From NCBI GenBank assembly GCA_032622095.1, contig CP136062.1, positions 138,340,351-138,404,350 on the forward strand: a stretch of DNA of 64,000 bases, in the 5' to 3' direction. Shown in pieces: positions 1 through 12,180 of the stretch. The notes under the pieces are model-generated. The model made no database searches and had not been told where the DNA came from. It was given only the letters and a program-made list of their open reading frames with translations. Origin of the DNA: Siphonodentalium dalli (Eukaryota; Mollusca; Scaphopoda; Gadilida; Siphonodentaliidae). The position numbers and the translations under genes are program-made. Within the stretch, counting starts at the first letter, position 1. Each line of letters opens with the position of its first letter.

Positions 1-1317
1 CGGGATTGCAGGACGAGATTTAGAAATGAGTTGTCTTAACATTGTGCATAAAATACCAGATTGTGTTGTCAAGTGACCTCTAGTTTCAATACTTTAGTGC
101 GAATTTCGCGAAATTGAGAGAACTCGGAAATCTAGCAATAAAAATAATATCAAGGTGATATTTGACGAAATTTCGTCCTCTGTCCTCTTCTAGCGAAATC
201 TCTTCTGAAGAAATTGGAAAAGTCGCGATGTTCTATACTCAACAAATAGTGGACTAAATTACCTAGTTACCTGGACCACATGTAACCGGTTTTCTACAAA
301 TAACCAGTGTGAATCGTTACCGTTACCAGTGTCCATCCGCATTGGTCATCCCCCGTGAACATGCGACTAATTTAGAAATCGATTTTATATGAGACTTTGA
401 GATGCTGGATGACATTTTGCACTTTCGGGAGATCATGTGTGTATTTTTTCACGTTTGGGAGATCGTGAGTGTCAGTTTTCACGAAACCATGCGACAATGA
501 CCAATTCAGCTTTATTGACATATATTGTTGCATGAATGAACACTGGAGAGGGGACTTGTGCCCCAATCCATTTTGTATTATATTACAAATAAAATAAGTT
601 TAAATATAACACTTCTTAGCGATAATTCTAAAGTTGAAATGCGTCATGGCCGTTCTAACAGTAAACTTTGGCCTGGACCCGAGACCAGCATATGGCCGAC
701 ATTCGTGCGCACATCGGTTGATACAAAAAGGAAATTCTTAGCACATAAGGGAATCCATGTGAATACCCTTTTTATGCTCATGACAAATTACTCTGTCTTA
801 ATTTCTTTCAGAAAAGAATCATGCCGGACAATCGCAGTGACCTCCTTCTGTGCCTTTATAGCGGGTAGTAAATCACTAGTCATTCAGGGAACATCAAGAA
901 TAAACAGTGGCGATTTGTGTCTGGCATATCAATAGGCCTAACCGATTAGCACGATACAATGAAACGGGCGCAAATAAATCTCACATGTGCTCAACGTTAC
1001 GCGTAATTGCTACTAGATAGCCTTTGTAAAACATGCTAGTTATCTAACTGGAGATTTGGATGGCGCCGGGGTACACCAGAGCGGTCATCAGAGGGACAGT
1101 CAGCAAATAAACTTGTGTTTGTTTTCACCCGAAATTCACCAAATGTTAGGTTTTCATTCATCAATGTGTTTCAATGGCTCTCAACTGTACATCATGCGAC
1201 AAATGGAACACTTGCTTGAGATGGAAAGGTTTTGTTTCAGAACTACTCATCGCCATGTCCAACGAAAAGACATCCACTGAGTCCATAAGGAACGAAGCCT
1301 GCTTTGTATTCCACATT
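1..1317. other. No gene recognised
   Basis: AT-rich sequence with only short open frames (64 to 125 codons) that lack recognisable domains, low-complexity bias or repeat structure. I see no convincing exon, RNA gene or mobile-element end here. Confidence 0.5.
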
Positions 1318-2640
1318 GTTATATATTATATAGATAATGAATGCTTGGAGTCGACTATGCCACAATAGTGGACAATTCCTCCCCGATGACCACTATTTTG
1401 GCATAGTGAACGACAAGACATTCATTATTTATTATATTATATCGAACATTGGTGCCAATTCTCATACAATTTCTGTGTCTGATTTTGTCACATTTTTATT
1501 TACCGTGAAATCGTTCTCAGATTTTACAATTTACGGCAATCTTTTGACGATGGCAGGGAGCATAACTATGTTATTAGTTACATCTAATAGCATCTCTTTG
1601 TGACTCGTGCATTTTGTCGAATTTTTAGAAGTTAACTTGCTTAACTTCGATTAAAATGGAAAAGGAAATTATAAATGACGTCCACTGGAATCACAAAATT
1701 AGGACTGGCCGCTTGCCAACTAAACGGACAAACTATTATATACATTGGCTAGATATGATCGGACTTTTGTAAGATCATTGCAATTCACCAATGTATCTTA
1801 TTATATACCGATATTGCAACAAGTATCGTACAAGGTATAGTTTAAGATTGGCCGTATCTTCAGACGGCAACCAAATTTCGTGAAATGAGTTTGTTACTAT
1901 AAATAGAAAAAGAATAGTAGGTATGTAGGGATCCTACTGGGGTACTATTATATAGATAATGAATGGCTTGGAGTTGACTATGACAAAATAGTGGTCATCG
2001 AGGAGGAATAGCACACGAGCCGCAGGCGAGTGGACTATTCCTCATCAAGGACCACTATTTTGGCATAGTCAACTACAAGACATTCATTATTTATTATATT
2101 ATATCGAACATTTGTGCCAATTCTCACACAATTTTGATTTTCTGATTTTTTCACATTTTTATTTACCTTGAATTTTGGAAATAGGTCTCAGATTTTACAA
2201 TTTACGGCAATATTTTGACGATGGCAGGGGAGCACAACTATGTTATTAGTTACATCTAACAGCATTTCTTCATGATTCATTTCTATAAATACGTCATTAG
2301 CAAAGACATTTTGGCGAAAGTTTATAAGTCAACTTGTTTAACTTCGATTAACCGGAAAAGGAAATTATAAATAACGTCCAATGGCATTGCAAAATTAGGA
2401 CTAGCCGCTTGCCAACTAAACGGACAAACTATGAAATACATTGGCTTGATATCATCGGGCATTTGTAAGATCATTGCAATTCATCAATAAATCTAATGAT
2501 ATACCGATATTGCAACAAATATCACACAAGGTATATTTTAAGATTGGCCGTATCTTCAGGCGGCAGCCCGATTTCGCGAAATGAGTTTGTTACTATAAAT
2601 AGAAAAAGAATAGTAGGCATGTAGGAATCCGACAGGGGTA
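1318..2640. repeat. Tandem duplication of a ~640 bp hairpin-bearing unit
   Basis: Two diverged direct copies lie side by side, about 1318-1945 and 1945-2640. Both begin with a hairpin around 'ATAATGAATG', run through the same middle (for example 'CCGCTTGCCAACTAAACGG' near 1708 and 2402) and end with 'AATAGTAGG.ATGTAGG'. The first hairpin spans 1336-1428. The second, 1957-2090, is longer and has 'CACACGAGCCGCAGGCGAG' in its loop. No protein is encoded. This is probably a non-autonomous mobile element or satellite-like repeat of unknown class. Confidence 0.8.
1957..2090. repeat. Long imperfect hairpin
   Basis: The left arm (about 1957-2011) reads from 'ATAATGAATGGCTTGGAG' to 'GAGGAATAG'. Its reverse complement recurs at about 2035-2090 with few mismatches. 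The loop holds 'CGAGCCGCAGGCGAG', itself nearly palindromic. A shorter version of the same hairpin, lacking this loop, is at 1336-1428. Confidence 0.85.
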
Positions 2641-2644
2641 CTAT

Positions 2645-2770
2645 CGTAAAATAGTATAGCAGTGTGCAGCCAATCAGAATGCGAGAAAGTCACGTGAGAT
2701 ATAATATCGTAAAATAATACAGCAGTGTGCAGCCAATCAGAATGCGAGAAAGTTACGTGAGATATAATAT
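2645..2770. repeat. 63-bp tandem repeat, two copies
   Basis: Units 2645-2707 and 2708-2770 are almost identical, sharing 'GCAGTGTGCAGCCAATCAGA' and a 'CACGTGAG'/'TACGTGAG' segment. They directly follow the duplicated hairpin units and may be the terminal part of the same element. Confidence 0.85.
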
Positions 2771-2931
2771 ATAATACCTTCTGTATAGGGAGCGGATGTC
2801 CATGTAAGTTTTTAGAACTCGTCCTTATATGTAAATGTATCCGTCATATTATTTCATTTGAAAAAATTGTAAAAAGAAATAATTTCGGATTACTGATTAC
2901 GGATCACCCACATCTATTATCCATTTGAAGG

Positions 2932-3115
2932 TATGTTCAGGTAATAAAGTCCGACGACAGATAGACGAAGATGTTATACAAGTGCAGAGTGATTCCTAAT
3001 TATTGGCGGGAAATATTCAGCTAATAAGTTCGACAAACGACCGAAGCTTATTATCTGAACATTTCCTAAAGGAACTACTCGTCAATGAGTATTTAGTATC
3101 GAAAGGGTTAAAGAC
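2932..3115 (+). repeat. Dispersed hairpin repeat, family A, copy 1
   Basis: It contains inverted ends ('ATGTTCAGGTAATAA' against 'TTATTATCTGAACAT') and the core 'AAGTTCGACAAACGACC'. It ends in 'CGAAAGGGTTAA'. Related copies lie at 48858-49012 (same strand) and 59836-59960 (opposite strand), with a fragment at 50515-50560. It is non-coding and its class is unknown; the GGGTTAA end recalls the TTAA-flanked elements elsewhere in the window. Confidence 0.7.
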
Positions 3116-3149
3116 ATATTTCTTATGTGAATCAACCTGACTGATAGCT

Positions 3150-3460
3150 AGTACTATGTCAGCTGGCAGAATGTGGCAATCTACTAACATTACCGGAAAT
3201 TCAAATATAACCGATCGTACCTTTTATAAAACACAACGTCTGAAGAACAACACAATTGTAAATGGTTTCCCTTTTATTCGGGACGAATTCGTCGTCGATA
3301 AACAAATGGCAATCATTCCGCCAACGATAATCCATTCATATGAAAAAATATTATGCTGCCAATTAGGATAAAAAGTTGTGTGAACAACTACTTTGAGCAC
3401 GAATATTCTCTATCCCCATACTCCATCGGAGTGTTCCATGTGACTTTAGATGACTTCAAC
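3150..3460 (+). repeat. Dispersed repeat, family B, copy 1
   Basis: It shares the order 'GGCAGAATGTGGCAATCTACTAACAT', 'CGGGACGAATTCGTC', 'ACAAATGGCAATCATTC', 'CTACTTTGAGCACGA' (each as a short block) with copies at 27875-28205 and 60630-60830 on this strand and 44470-44745 on the other. A 3'-end fragment recurs at 3950-4030. It is non-coding; the 71-codon frame here is chance. Confidence 0.7.
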
Positions 3461-3600
3461 CACATAACGAAGCTATACACGTATGCCAACAGCAAATATA
3501 CTAATATGCGGAATATTAGTATGAATTAAAGGGAATGCTCCAACATGGATTCTTGATTATAAAGTTAACGATTACAGATTCCAAAAGGGAACTTAATCTT

Positions 3601-3960
3601 TACCAAATCATTGTGAGCCGTTCATATAAAATGACAAATATATTAAAGTCTATTCAGTAAGGATAGTTCAACCTCATTGTATGAAATACATCAAAATATA
3701 AAACGTGGAAAGTACAAGACAATTAAGACCAATAAATCATTAAACAATTAGGAAGTTTGCTACCAATTAGAATATAGAAGTTATATCAAATACTAGTGAA
3801 CCATCTATATAAAGAACAAATATATAACAGTCCAATCGGTAAGGGTAGTTCAACCTCATTGTATGAAATAAACCAAAGTATAAACGTAGAAAATACAAGA
3901 CAATTAAGATCATTAAACAATTAGGAAATGTTCTACCAATTAGGATATAAAGTTAACACT
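3601..3960 (+). repeat. ~180 bp tandem duplication
   Basis: Units of about 3601-3780 and 3787-3960 share 'AGTTCAACCTCATTGTATGA', 'TACAAGACAATTAAGA' and 'CCAATTAG.ATATA'. They sit between a full and a partial copy of dispersed family B, so the duplication is probably internal to a longer form of that family. Confidence 0.75.
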
Positions 3961-4090
3961 TTGAGCACGATTATTCTCTATCCCCATACCCCAGCAGAGT
4001 GTTCTCTGTCACTTTAAATACAATCAACAACCAACCGAATATATATGTGTACGCGTATGCCAACAGCCGATGACCTAATAATGGACGCAC

Positions 4091-5504
4091 AGGGGGAGTA
4101 GTAAACATATTGCAGGAGTGTATGCCGGGGTGGTGGGTGGCCCGAGGGGCAAAAAAACGCGTTTTTTACAACCTCATGCAATTTTTTTACTAAAGACCTT
4201 TTGTGCCCTTATTTGACATTTGTAACAGTTTAAAACATATTATAAGGATTTACAACTGCAAAAACACCATATTTATGTTTACTGTGACCTCATATGGGCC
4301 TTAGTGGAGATGACATTAAGCTGTGGTATGTTTTAATATGGGGCGGTGTGGTGAATACATTCCTTCCCGACACCCTTTGGAAAGAAGCTTCGAGAAATGT
4401 AAAACTGAAATAAATAAACTTGTCTTGATGTAACTAAAGCCTGGATTATTGTGTGCATGGAAAAAGAGCGATCAACTGTCTCAAAAATGAATGTGACTAT
4501 CAATGGCTAGAATATAACTCATCACACTGTTCATCAGTGCATCAAGCCAATCAGTGAAATATTTGCATGTCATCAACACCTAAAATATCTAAGTCTGGCA
4601 TAGTGACTGTTTGTCATTTATTATAACAGAGGTTGCCCCAGTAGACTAACAAAAGTGTTAATGCATAATGCCAGACTAATCGGGAAATGGTTAGAAATTG
4701 TGGAATTGTGTGTATCCTGTACAATGACCTAAGTTTGCATATATAAGGATCTGTCCAGATTTTTCTCACAGACCCCTGGACCGAGTTCAACCAAATTTGG
4801 TGTGGTGACTCGGGGTACCCTGGCGGATGTTATAATGGTATTAGTTCCAAAAAAAAATTAATTAAAAAAAATAAAATAAAATTTGTTTTGTTAAAATGAG
4901 CAAGGAATTCAATCTTAATTTTTTTTTTATTAAAACAATATATATAAATGAAAATGTTTCATGACCAAATGTGCTTGAAGCGCACAAAGGGGCCGCCGTT
5001 AAATGAAGATCAAAATGAGTGCCAAGTCCCACAGGTATCTCCGATGCTGAATATATGTTCCCAAAGGGAGCCTGTTTCAGCTAGTTTAGTATAATAGAAG
5101 TTGCTCCAGTAGACTAACATAAGTGGTATGGAATATGTTAGATAACGGGCTGGTTGACAGACTAATCAGGAAATAGTCAGAAATTATGAAATATTTTTCA
5201 TTCTGCACAATGACCTAAGTTTACAGATGATCAGCAATTTATAAAACATTTTTTTTTCAATTAAAACAGCTTTTGAAACAGGTTAAACTGTTATTTGAAC
5301 TAATTGAGATCATTCCCAGTCATATGAGTGATATCAGTAGAGTTTTGTGCGATTTTAGACCAATTATAGTGAAATTTGGGGGGTGGGTGTCAAAAATTGG
5401 GAGTAGAAAATTATTTGATTTGCAGGTTTGGGGGTGGTGGGTCCCCGAAAATGCCAGACGCAAAAAAACGGCATACCTTCCGGCAAATTTGTTCTACTCC
5501 CCCT
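4091..5504. mobile_element. Non-autonomous DNA transposon with 8-bp TSD
   Basis: The ends are inverted: 'AGGGGGAGTAG' at 4091 and its complement ending at 5504, extending imperfectly for about 40 bp to 'TATGCCG'. The same 8 bases GGACGCAC flank both sides (4083-4090 and 5505-5512), a textbook target-site duplication. Inside, a ~120 bp segment starting 'GTTGC.CCAGTAGACTAAC' occurs twice in direct orientation (about 4629-4745 and 5098-5225). No transposase frame is present. An 8-bp duplication fits hAT, Merlin or P-like superfamilies; the TIR does not let me choose. Confidence 0.85.
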
Positions 5505-5512
5505 GGACGCAC

Positions 5513-8500
5513 GCCAATGTAATGCACACAAACGAGATCGAGTATGGAGCGCAGCTTGTCCATAGTTCCAATTTTGGGATAGTACTAACATGCGAAAAAT
5601 AGTGACTACGTCGACCAACACATATCCTGCTCGTTTTGTTTTAGAACTTCACTCGACGCGACATGCCTACAGGGAGGTCTCACACTAGCTAGAAAGCTAG
5701 TAGTAGCTGTTGTAGGATATTATGTGAGGTAGAAACGTCAATTCACTTCAATTGTTACTCCAAATATTTTCTTAGAAATCTATCCCTTTCGATGTTCAAA
5801 ACCTTGCACCTCTTGTGTTACAATTGAAAAGAAGAGACTTGAGCGTAACGTCATTGAAACTTGATCAAAGAATATAGGTGACCCTAACGTGGGTCTGGGG
5901 TTACATTACTTATGTCATATTGTGATTGTAGCTATTTAGTTTGACCATGATATCGTGCTTGGCGACCGACATTGGAAACTCCCACACTTAACTATGGTCT
6001 CAAGTCCTTGATCATTCAGCCTCTACGGTAGTCGAGGAAATAATAACACACATTATTTCTCTCCTGACATGATACGTTCTTTCACAAAGGATACATATTT
6101 GATGAGATTCAGTGCGGATCATGTCGATATGAGGGGCGATTGTCCATGGTTCTATTCCAGTTGGGTCATCATTCTGATGGGACCAGGTCGCGTGTCTGCA
6201 TGCGGTGGTTTGTCGATTTGACAACTATTAGATCAAATTTGCTGATCATCTATGCTAATATAAATCCGTCATTTTATTATTGACTTGAGCAATATGGAAG
6301 ATTAATATTGCGTCACCTTTAGTCTGGAGTTTAAAGTTTAATAAAGAGAGGTTTTTCTCGACCAGGTGTTTAAATGGAATAACACGAATATAGAGGTATG
6401 GTTGGCAAGCTGGTCTCCGACAGTAAATCGTCAATTCTATGGAAAAATATCAGGCGTATATGATCTTTAATGGGGCAGTGACAATCTGATTGACAAAAGC
6501 GATTTTCAATTAATAATGAGTTAGCTCTTGTCAAAAAGGACGTGATATGTCGTTCCATTTCAGCAATCAGAGTTTGACATCAAAGTATGAAATGTCATGA
6601 GGTCATCCTCACAGATAGCTTCATCTACGACTGATGTGTGCAACAATGATAACGCTGGAAACGACGTAATTCCTGTCGCCAAACTGACATAGCGGAACCG
6701 ACATACCTTTTCGAGCAATGATTACACAATGGCGTCGTTAGACAGAAGTCGACAGAACACTAACGAGGCGGTCATAATGTCACTTAATTTGAATCATATA
6801 ATCATTAAGATGTTAACTACTGGGGTCGCTTTCAAGGCTAGGCCATTCACCCGGTGCTCCTATAAGAAATGCGTCTGGTGGATGTTTGTGTACTTCGTAC
6901 GAGACGGTACGATATAGTACAACGCTGTAACTGTCATTGAAAGTGGACAGTTATTACGAATCGGACGACTGGTTCAATTGGGGCAAGGACAAGTCAACAG
7001 CAACTCGACAGCAATTGCCTAAGATTGTACTTCTCGGAAATAAAAGTACACTTGAATAATATACGTTCATTTCTAAGTAGATAAGAATGCTTAGTGAACG
7101 AACACCTCTAATAACAAAGCTGTCGCCTGTCATTATTTACGTCTGTTTATTAGCGCGGAATATATGTTGTTTCGTTGACTGATTCCTGGTACAAAACCGC
7201 GAAAATATCAAAACGTAATAGCTGTACCTTATCTGAGTAACTTTGTATGAGGCACAATTTGGCTATTATTTTAACATCCATAAATATACGGGATTGAACA
7301 AATACGTTTAGAATACGACGAAATAATCTATTCATGTATTATAGAGGGCTAAAGAAACAGACACAAGGCTTACCAAACACCCAGAAGATAAACTGATAAA
7401 AAAGGTCCTACGTATGAAGTTAATGAAGATATATGAGCAAGGACTCGAGACAAACTATCGGGTAAATAAGGTGGTTGTGAACGGACACTGACAGACAGAC
7501 TGTTCCCTGTATCATACTTCTAAAATCTACCTGCTTCATTTACAAATATCTTAGACAGTGTTTTCTTCGTGACATTGGCGAAAATAACTGACACCTATCC
7601 TTATTGTTGTTACTCTTTTGCAGAATTGTACGAACAGTTTAATGCTGTTCAAGTTAGATGTTGGTCGATTTCGATTGAACAATAGTCCAGTTAGATAGAG
7701 TGGTGTCCCTTCTCGCGACTAAGAAATTGGTCGTTCCATATTAGTAGACAGTTACCGTGCAGAAGACATTCGCCAGATCTAGATACATACGTAATTATAG
7801 GTGTGCCAATTTGCACAAAAGATATATTGTCATAGAAATTGAACAAATACATATATCACTATTATCATTACTCACGCCCATCGCAAGTTCATCACTGTAC
7901 GCTTCGACTTGGATGTAGTTTTCTTAATCAAGATTTGTGCGAAAATAACATAAGATCAAATCCTTTATGTGCATATGGAACGGAAGAAACGAAAGGGATG
8001 CTTCTCTGGAACATTTAGAAATTTGACTCTCGAGTCAAGGGAAAACATATCTACCTTTAAAATAGTTCAGAAATGTATAACTATGACTGAACGTTTTTCC
8101 AACTAAAATTATGAAGCAGCTGCCATTAATGATATGACAAGCGAAATCGAAGTATTAAGTACATTAATTACATATATTGCTCTCGTCGTTCTTATTCAAT
8201 CCAAATTTACACATGAAAAATTAACGTATGAATTCCCTGCCTATACGAAGCACAACTGAGTCAAATTGAGATATGGCCACTCGTGGAGACGGCAAATATA
8301 ACCCTTAAGGCTTACAGTCGAATCCACTTCCTCATCCTACACACTATTATATGCTATTGTATTATACATGTTGTGGTTTGAATGGAATAAAACATTATTA
8401 AACTAAATTGAACAAATACTTGCAGTAGATTAGCGCTCAAGATTTTCAGAAAATATATAAATTTGAAATAGTTTCATTTCTGGACTATTGTTTTTATATT

Positions 8501-9286
8501 GTCTTGGTCATCAATGTTGAACTAAACCTTATTTATGCCACCCACCTTAGCGACATTCCATTTGCAACACCACATGTAGCTAACTCTCCAGGACCCACCA
8601 AAATAACAGAAGAGCCAGTCGACATTAGGCGTACAATGTATATGCATGCATTCTCCCTCCAGGTAGAAGACTGGTAGGTTACACGTGAATATCAGAATGA
8701 ATCCCAACTCCTCATTATTATTCGATATTCATCGACTGAGGTAAATATATCAACATCAGCTTACGGACGTTTGACACAGCACACACTAAAACTGATACTC
8801 AGCTCACTCGATGGGAAAACGCCCAACTTCAAATATTGATGGGGTTCTACGGCGAGAGGTAATCAAGCAATAATGATATAATCAACCATCGAAAGAGCAG
8901 GTGCGAGGGATCTTTTCTACCATTTAAGTTCTTGGTGAATGCTAATAAGACAACAGCAAAGAGAGACCAATGTTAAGGAAGATATGTTAATTTGATTATC
9001 CCACCTGAACTTTTCGCAGGTATACTTAGTTGTGATAATGCAACCAACATACTGACATCCAGGTTATTATCTATGGAATATTTAAATATATATTTAGGGT
9101 AACATATCACTAGCTGCAGCATACATAATTCAACATTGTATTGTATTGATAGCAAATGAAAATATTCTGCACAATTACAATGTTGCAACTAACTGCATGG
9201 ACCAGTATTTGTAGTAAGAATTCTATATACATGTTGTAGTGTCATAAATTTCTTCCCATAATTGTACAGGATTTATTTATAAATAT
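5513..9286. other. No gene recognised
   Basis: About 3.8 kb of AT-rich sequence. The longest frames are about 60 to 85 codons and show no domain, no splice-bounded conserved stretch and no repeat I could match elsewhere in the window. A gene with small exons could be missed by eye. Confidence 0.45.
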
Positions 9287-9289
9287 TTA

Positions 9290-11808
9290 GGTCCGAATCG
9301 GCATCTCCAGTTTAGACCTAGTTTAAACTACCAGTTTAAACTGGGTTTTAGTAGTAAAACCAAGTTTTTCTCCACCGCTGGGACGACATAGATTTGGTCG
9401 ATTGCGTTACCTGTGGGCATCACTTGTCCAATTGCAAGAATAGGAGGCGTGGTCTTTCTGTTTATTATCGCTACTTGTCAATTCATTGTCCGGTCACGCG
9501 ACCTGTTGTCGCTATATAATCTCCTAATCAGGGGAATAACCCGTGCGCTTTGAGAAATCACGACGAATGCACGGTCTGTTGTATAACGGTTAGATATTAT
9601 CTAATATCATGGACGAACGTGACTTTTGGAACTCAAAAATATCTCTTGAGGGCATGGGTGGGGCCCCGCCACAAATACCCCATAGAAACACCACCACCCC
9701 GGGGGTACCATCCGGACGGGTGAAAATGGGGTATGGACCATTTTTGAGAACGGGAAGGATTTCGGCGAATTTGACGGGATGAAAGGGTGGCTCGCCCATA
9801 ATACCCGATAGAAACATCACCCTCACCCCGGGATAAAAGGGTATGGACGGTAAGGATTTAGGCTAATTAATTTGGCAGCAGGAGTGGGTGGCACGATCAA
9901 AATACACCATAGAACCACCCTACCCACCCCTCACCGGGGGGAGGGGTCCCACCAGAGGATGTGGACATTGGGTACGCCCAAATACCGAATAGAAACACCC
10001 CAACCCTCACCCCGGGGAAGGGTACCTCAAATAACGCATATAAACACCCCACCCCTCACATCCGGGCGGGGTGGGGTGGGTTACCACCCGAGGGGTGAAG
10101 ATGGGATATGAACCATGTTCGAGAACGGTAAGGATTTCGGCCAATTTGACGACAGGGGTGTGTGGCCCGCTCCAAATATCCCATATAGACACCCTACCCT
10201 AATCCCTGGAGGGTACCACCCTGATGGGGTGAAAATAGGGTCCGGGTGGGGCCTTGTGTTTCTATGGGGAGCATTTTATTCATTATTCGCAAAAACATGC
10301 CTCTGTTGGTCGATATTACGGCATGTGTAGGTGACCCGCCCCAAATACCCCATAGAATGGGGTATGGACCGTTATCGAGAACGGTAAGGATTTCGGCCAA
10401 TATGACGTCATTGGTGGGCGGCCCGCCCTCAAATATAGTCATAGAAACACCCCCACCCTTACCGCGGGTGGTTCTACCCGAGCGGGTGAAAATAGGGTCC
10501 GGGTGGGGGTGGGGTGTTTCTATGGGGGGCATGTGCCACCCACCGTTCTCGAAAATGGTCCATACCCCATTTCGCCCCCTCGGGGTGGTATACCTCCGGG
10601 TGAGGGTGTTTCTAGGGGGTAGTTGGAGCGGGCTACCCACACTGCTGACGTCAAATTGACCGAAATCCTTACCGTTCTCGAAAATGGTCCATACCCCATG
10701 TTCACCTCCTGGGGTGGTTCCCCCATCATTCAGGGGTGGGCTGTTTATATGGGACATTTGAGCGGGCCATCCATCATCCATGCCGTCAATTGGCCGAAAT
10801 CCTTACCAGTCTCGAAAATGGTCCATATCCCACGTTCACCCCCTCGGTGGTACCCCCCGGATGTGAGGGGTGGGGTGTTTCTATGGGTTATTTGGGGCGA
10901 GCCACCCACCCATACTATCAAATTGGCCGAAATCCTTACAGTTCTCCAAAATAGTCCATACTCCACCCCCTCAGGGTGGCCGCTACCCTCCCCCGGGTGA
11001 AGGCTGGGGTGCCTCTGATGGGTATTTGGGCGGGCCACCAACCCATGCGTCAAATTGACCGAAAGAGACCTTTTTGTGAATAAGGAATCAGTTTCAAAAG
11101 TCATGTTCATGTCTAACGTGTCAATCTGATCAGTCCGATCCCGCCATGCTCTCAGCCGCCAAATTGACATCCGAACGAGCGTATTGCAAACAGACATATA
11201 TAGCAAGAAATCATCCATCACACTGGCTCATATTTTGTTAGAATTTATCTCATAAGTACCGACATCGCCTCCCCGAATTCCACTAAGACTCTCCTGCATC
11301 TACATTGAGTGACAAACGGTCGCGCATAAACGCCTCCCCCGATTCAAAATAAACACTCCCATATTCACGAAGAAACAACATCAATATTGGGCGAAAAATA
11401 TCGGCCGAATAATTAAACCCAAAAAACTAGGTTTTAGTCAAACCTGGGGTAGGGTGGTTTAACTTTGAATTTTTTTCAAAGTATATTTAAAGGTGTATGT
11501 TCGAGGCGCAACGCATGGTACGTATAAATCATATATACCTAAGCTTATACTGATGATAATATAGCCACTTCACCACAAACAATTAGTAATATTACCATAA
11601 CTTTATCACGTTAATAAAACCTAGTTTCAACTTAAACTGAGTTTATCACAAAACTTGGTTTAAGTACGCTAAAACCCAGTTTTACTCCCATAAACCTGGT
11701 TTAACTACTGTAAAACCAAGTTTAAACCCTACTTAAACCTAGTTTAAACTGGAGTTAAACCTGGTCTAGAATAAAACCTAGTCTAAACCAGAGATGCCGA
11801 TTCGGACC
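9290..11808. mobile_element. Harbinger-like non-autonomous TIR element
   Basis: The ends are 'GGTCCGAATCGGCATCTC' at 9290 and its exact complement ending at 11808, each flanked by TTA (9287-9289 and 11809-11811). A 3-bp TTA duplication with GG-starting TIRs is the PIF/Harbinger signature. Both ends carry clustered subterminal words of the type 'CTAGTTTAAACT', 'AAACTGGTTT' and 'AAACCAAGTTT' (9300-9370; about 11620-11790), which could be transposase-binding sites. No transposase is encoded. The centre is filled by a GC-rich repeat array, annotated separately. Confidence 0.85.
9640..11060. repeat. GC-rich array of ~110-135 bp units that reverses orientation
   Basis: Each unit carries 'GAGAACGGTAAGGATTTCGG' followed by 'CCAATTTGACG', and a G/C-rich 'CCCCATAGAAACACC' stretch. 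Left of about 10,450 the units read this way (near 9745, 10115, 10375). Right of about 10,530 they read as reverse complements (near 10545, 10655, 10785, 10920, 11050). The array is therefore one large imperfect palindrome. The open frames of up to 195 codons across it result from the repeats' low stop-codon content and differ between units. Confidence 0.85.
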
Positions 11809-11929
11809 TTAAAGTTTCGGATTCAAGAGTCGGATTACGGTTTACTTAACGTTACTCTGTGTTTTATATGTATGTGCACATCCGGTTTACCCAAAAATCC
11901 GCACATTATCTGCTTACAATTGAAGTTGT

Positions 11930-12180
11930 TGTAGGTTTATAATCTGCTTAGAATCACCTCACCCTCATTTTGAGTTGATAATGTGCCGAAAATGAGAGCA
12001 TTTTAGTCATATTATCGGCTCATAATGAGGCGATTCTCAGCAGATTATGTGCGCACAATGACACAACTCGTGACTTTTCAGATGTACGCTGTTTAACATG
12101 TGTTTTCACTGTGGCCCGCGCCATAAAACGAAATAACGAACATGACTCCATTATCTGCTTATTTCAGAATCAAATAATTA
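11930..12180. repeat. Foldback repeat, family D, copy 1
   Basis: An imperfect hairpin of about 11941-12046 has arms 'AATCTGCTTAGAATC' and 'GATTCTCAGCAGATT'. It is followed by a tail with 'CAGATGTACGCTGTTTA' and 'TTTCACTGTGGCCCG' that recurs, diverged, at about 16605-16650. It is non-coding. Confidence 0.65.

Noticed and set aside
558-935. 125-codon frame near the left edge
   Set aside because: No recognisable domain, unremarkable composition and no start context or splice support.
5273-5621. Overlapping plus and minus frames of 109 and 85 codons
   Set aside because: Both span the right end of the 4091-5504 transposon and its host junction, so they are chance frames.
9590-11221. Several overlapping frames up to 195 codons on both strands
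   Set aside because: They follow the G/C-rich repeat array inside the Harbinger-like element and change phase from unit to unit.
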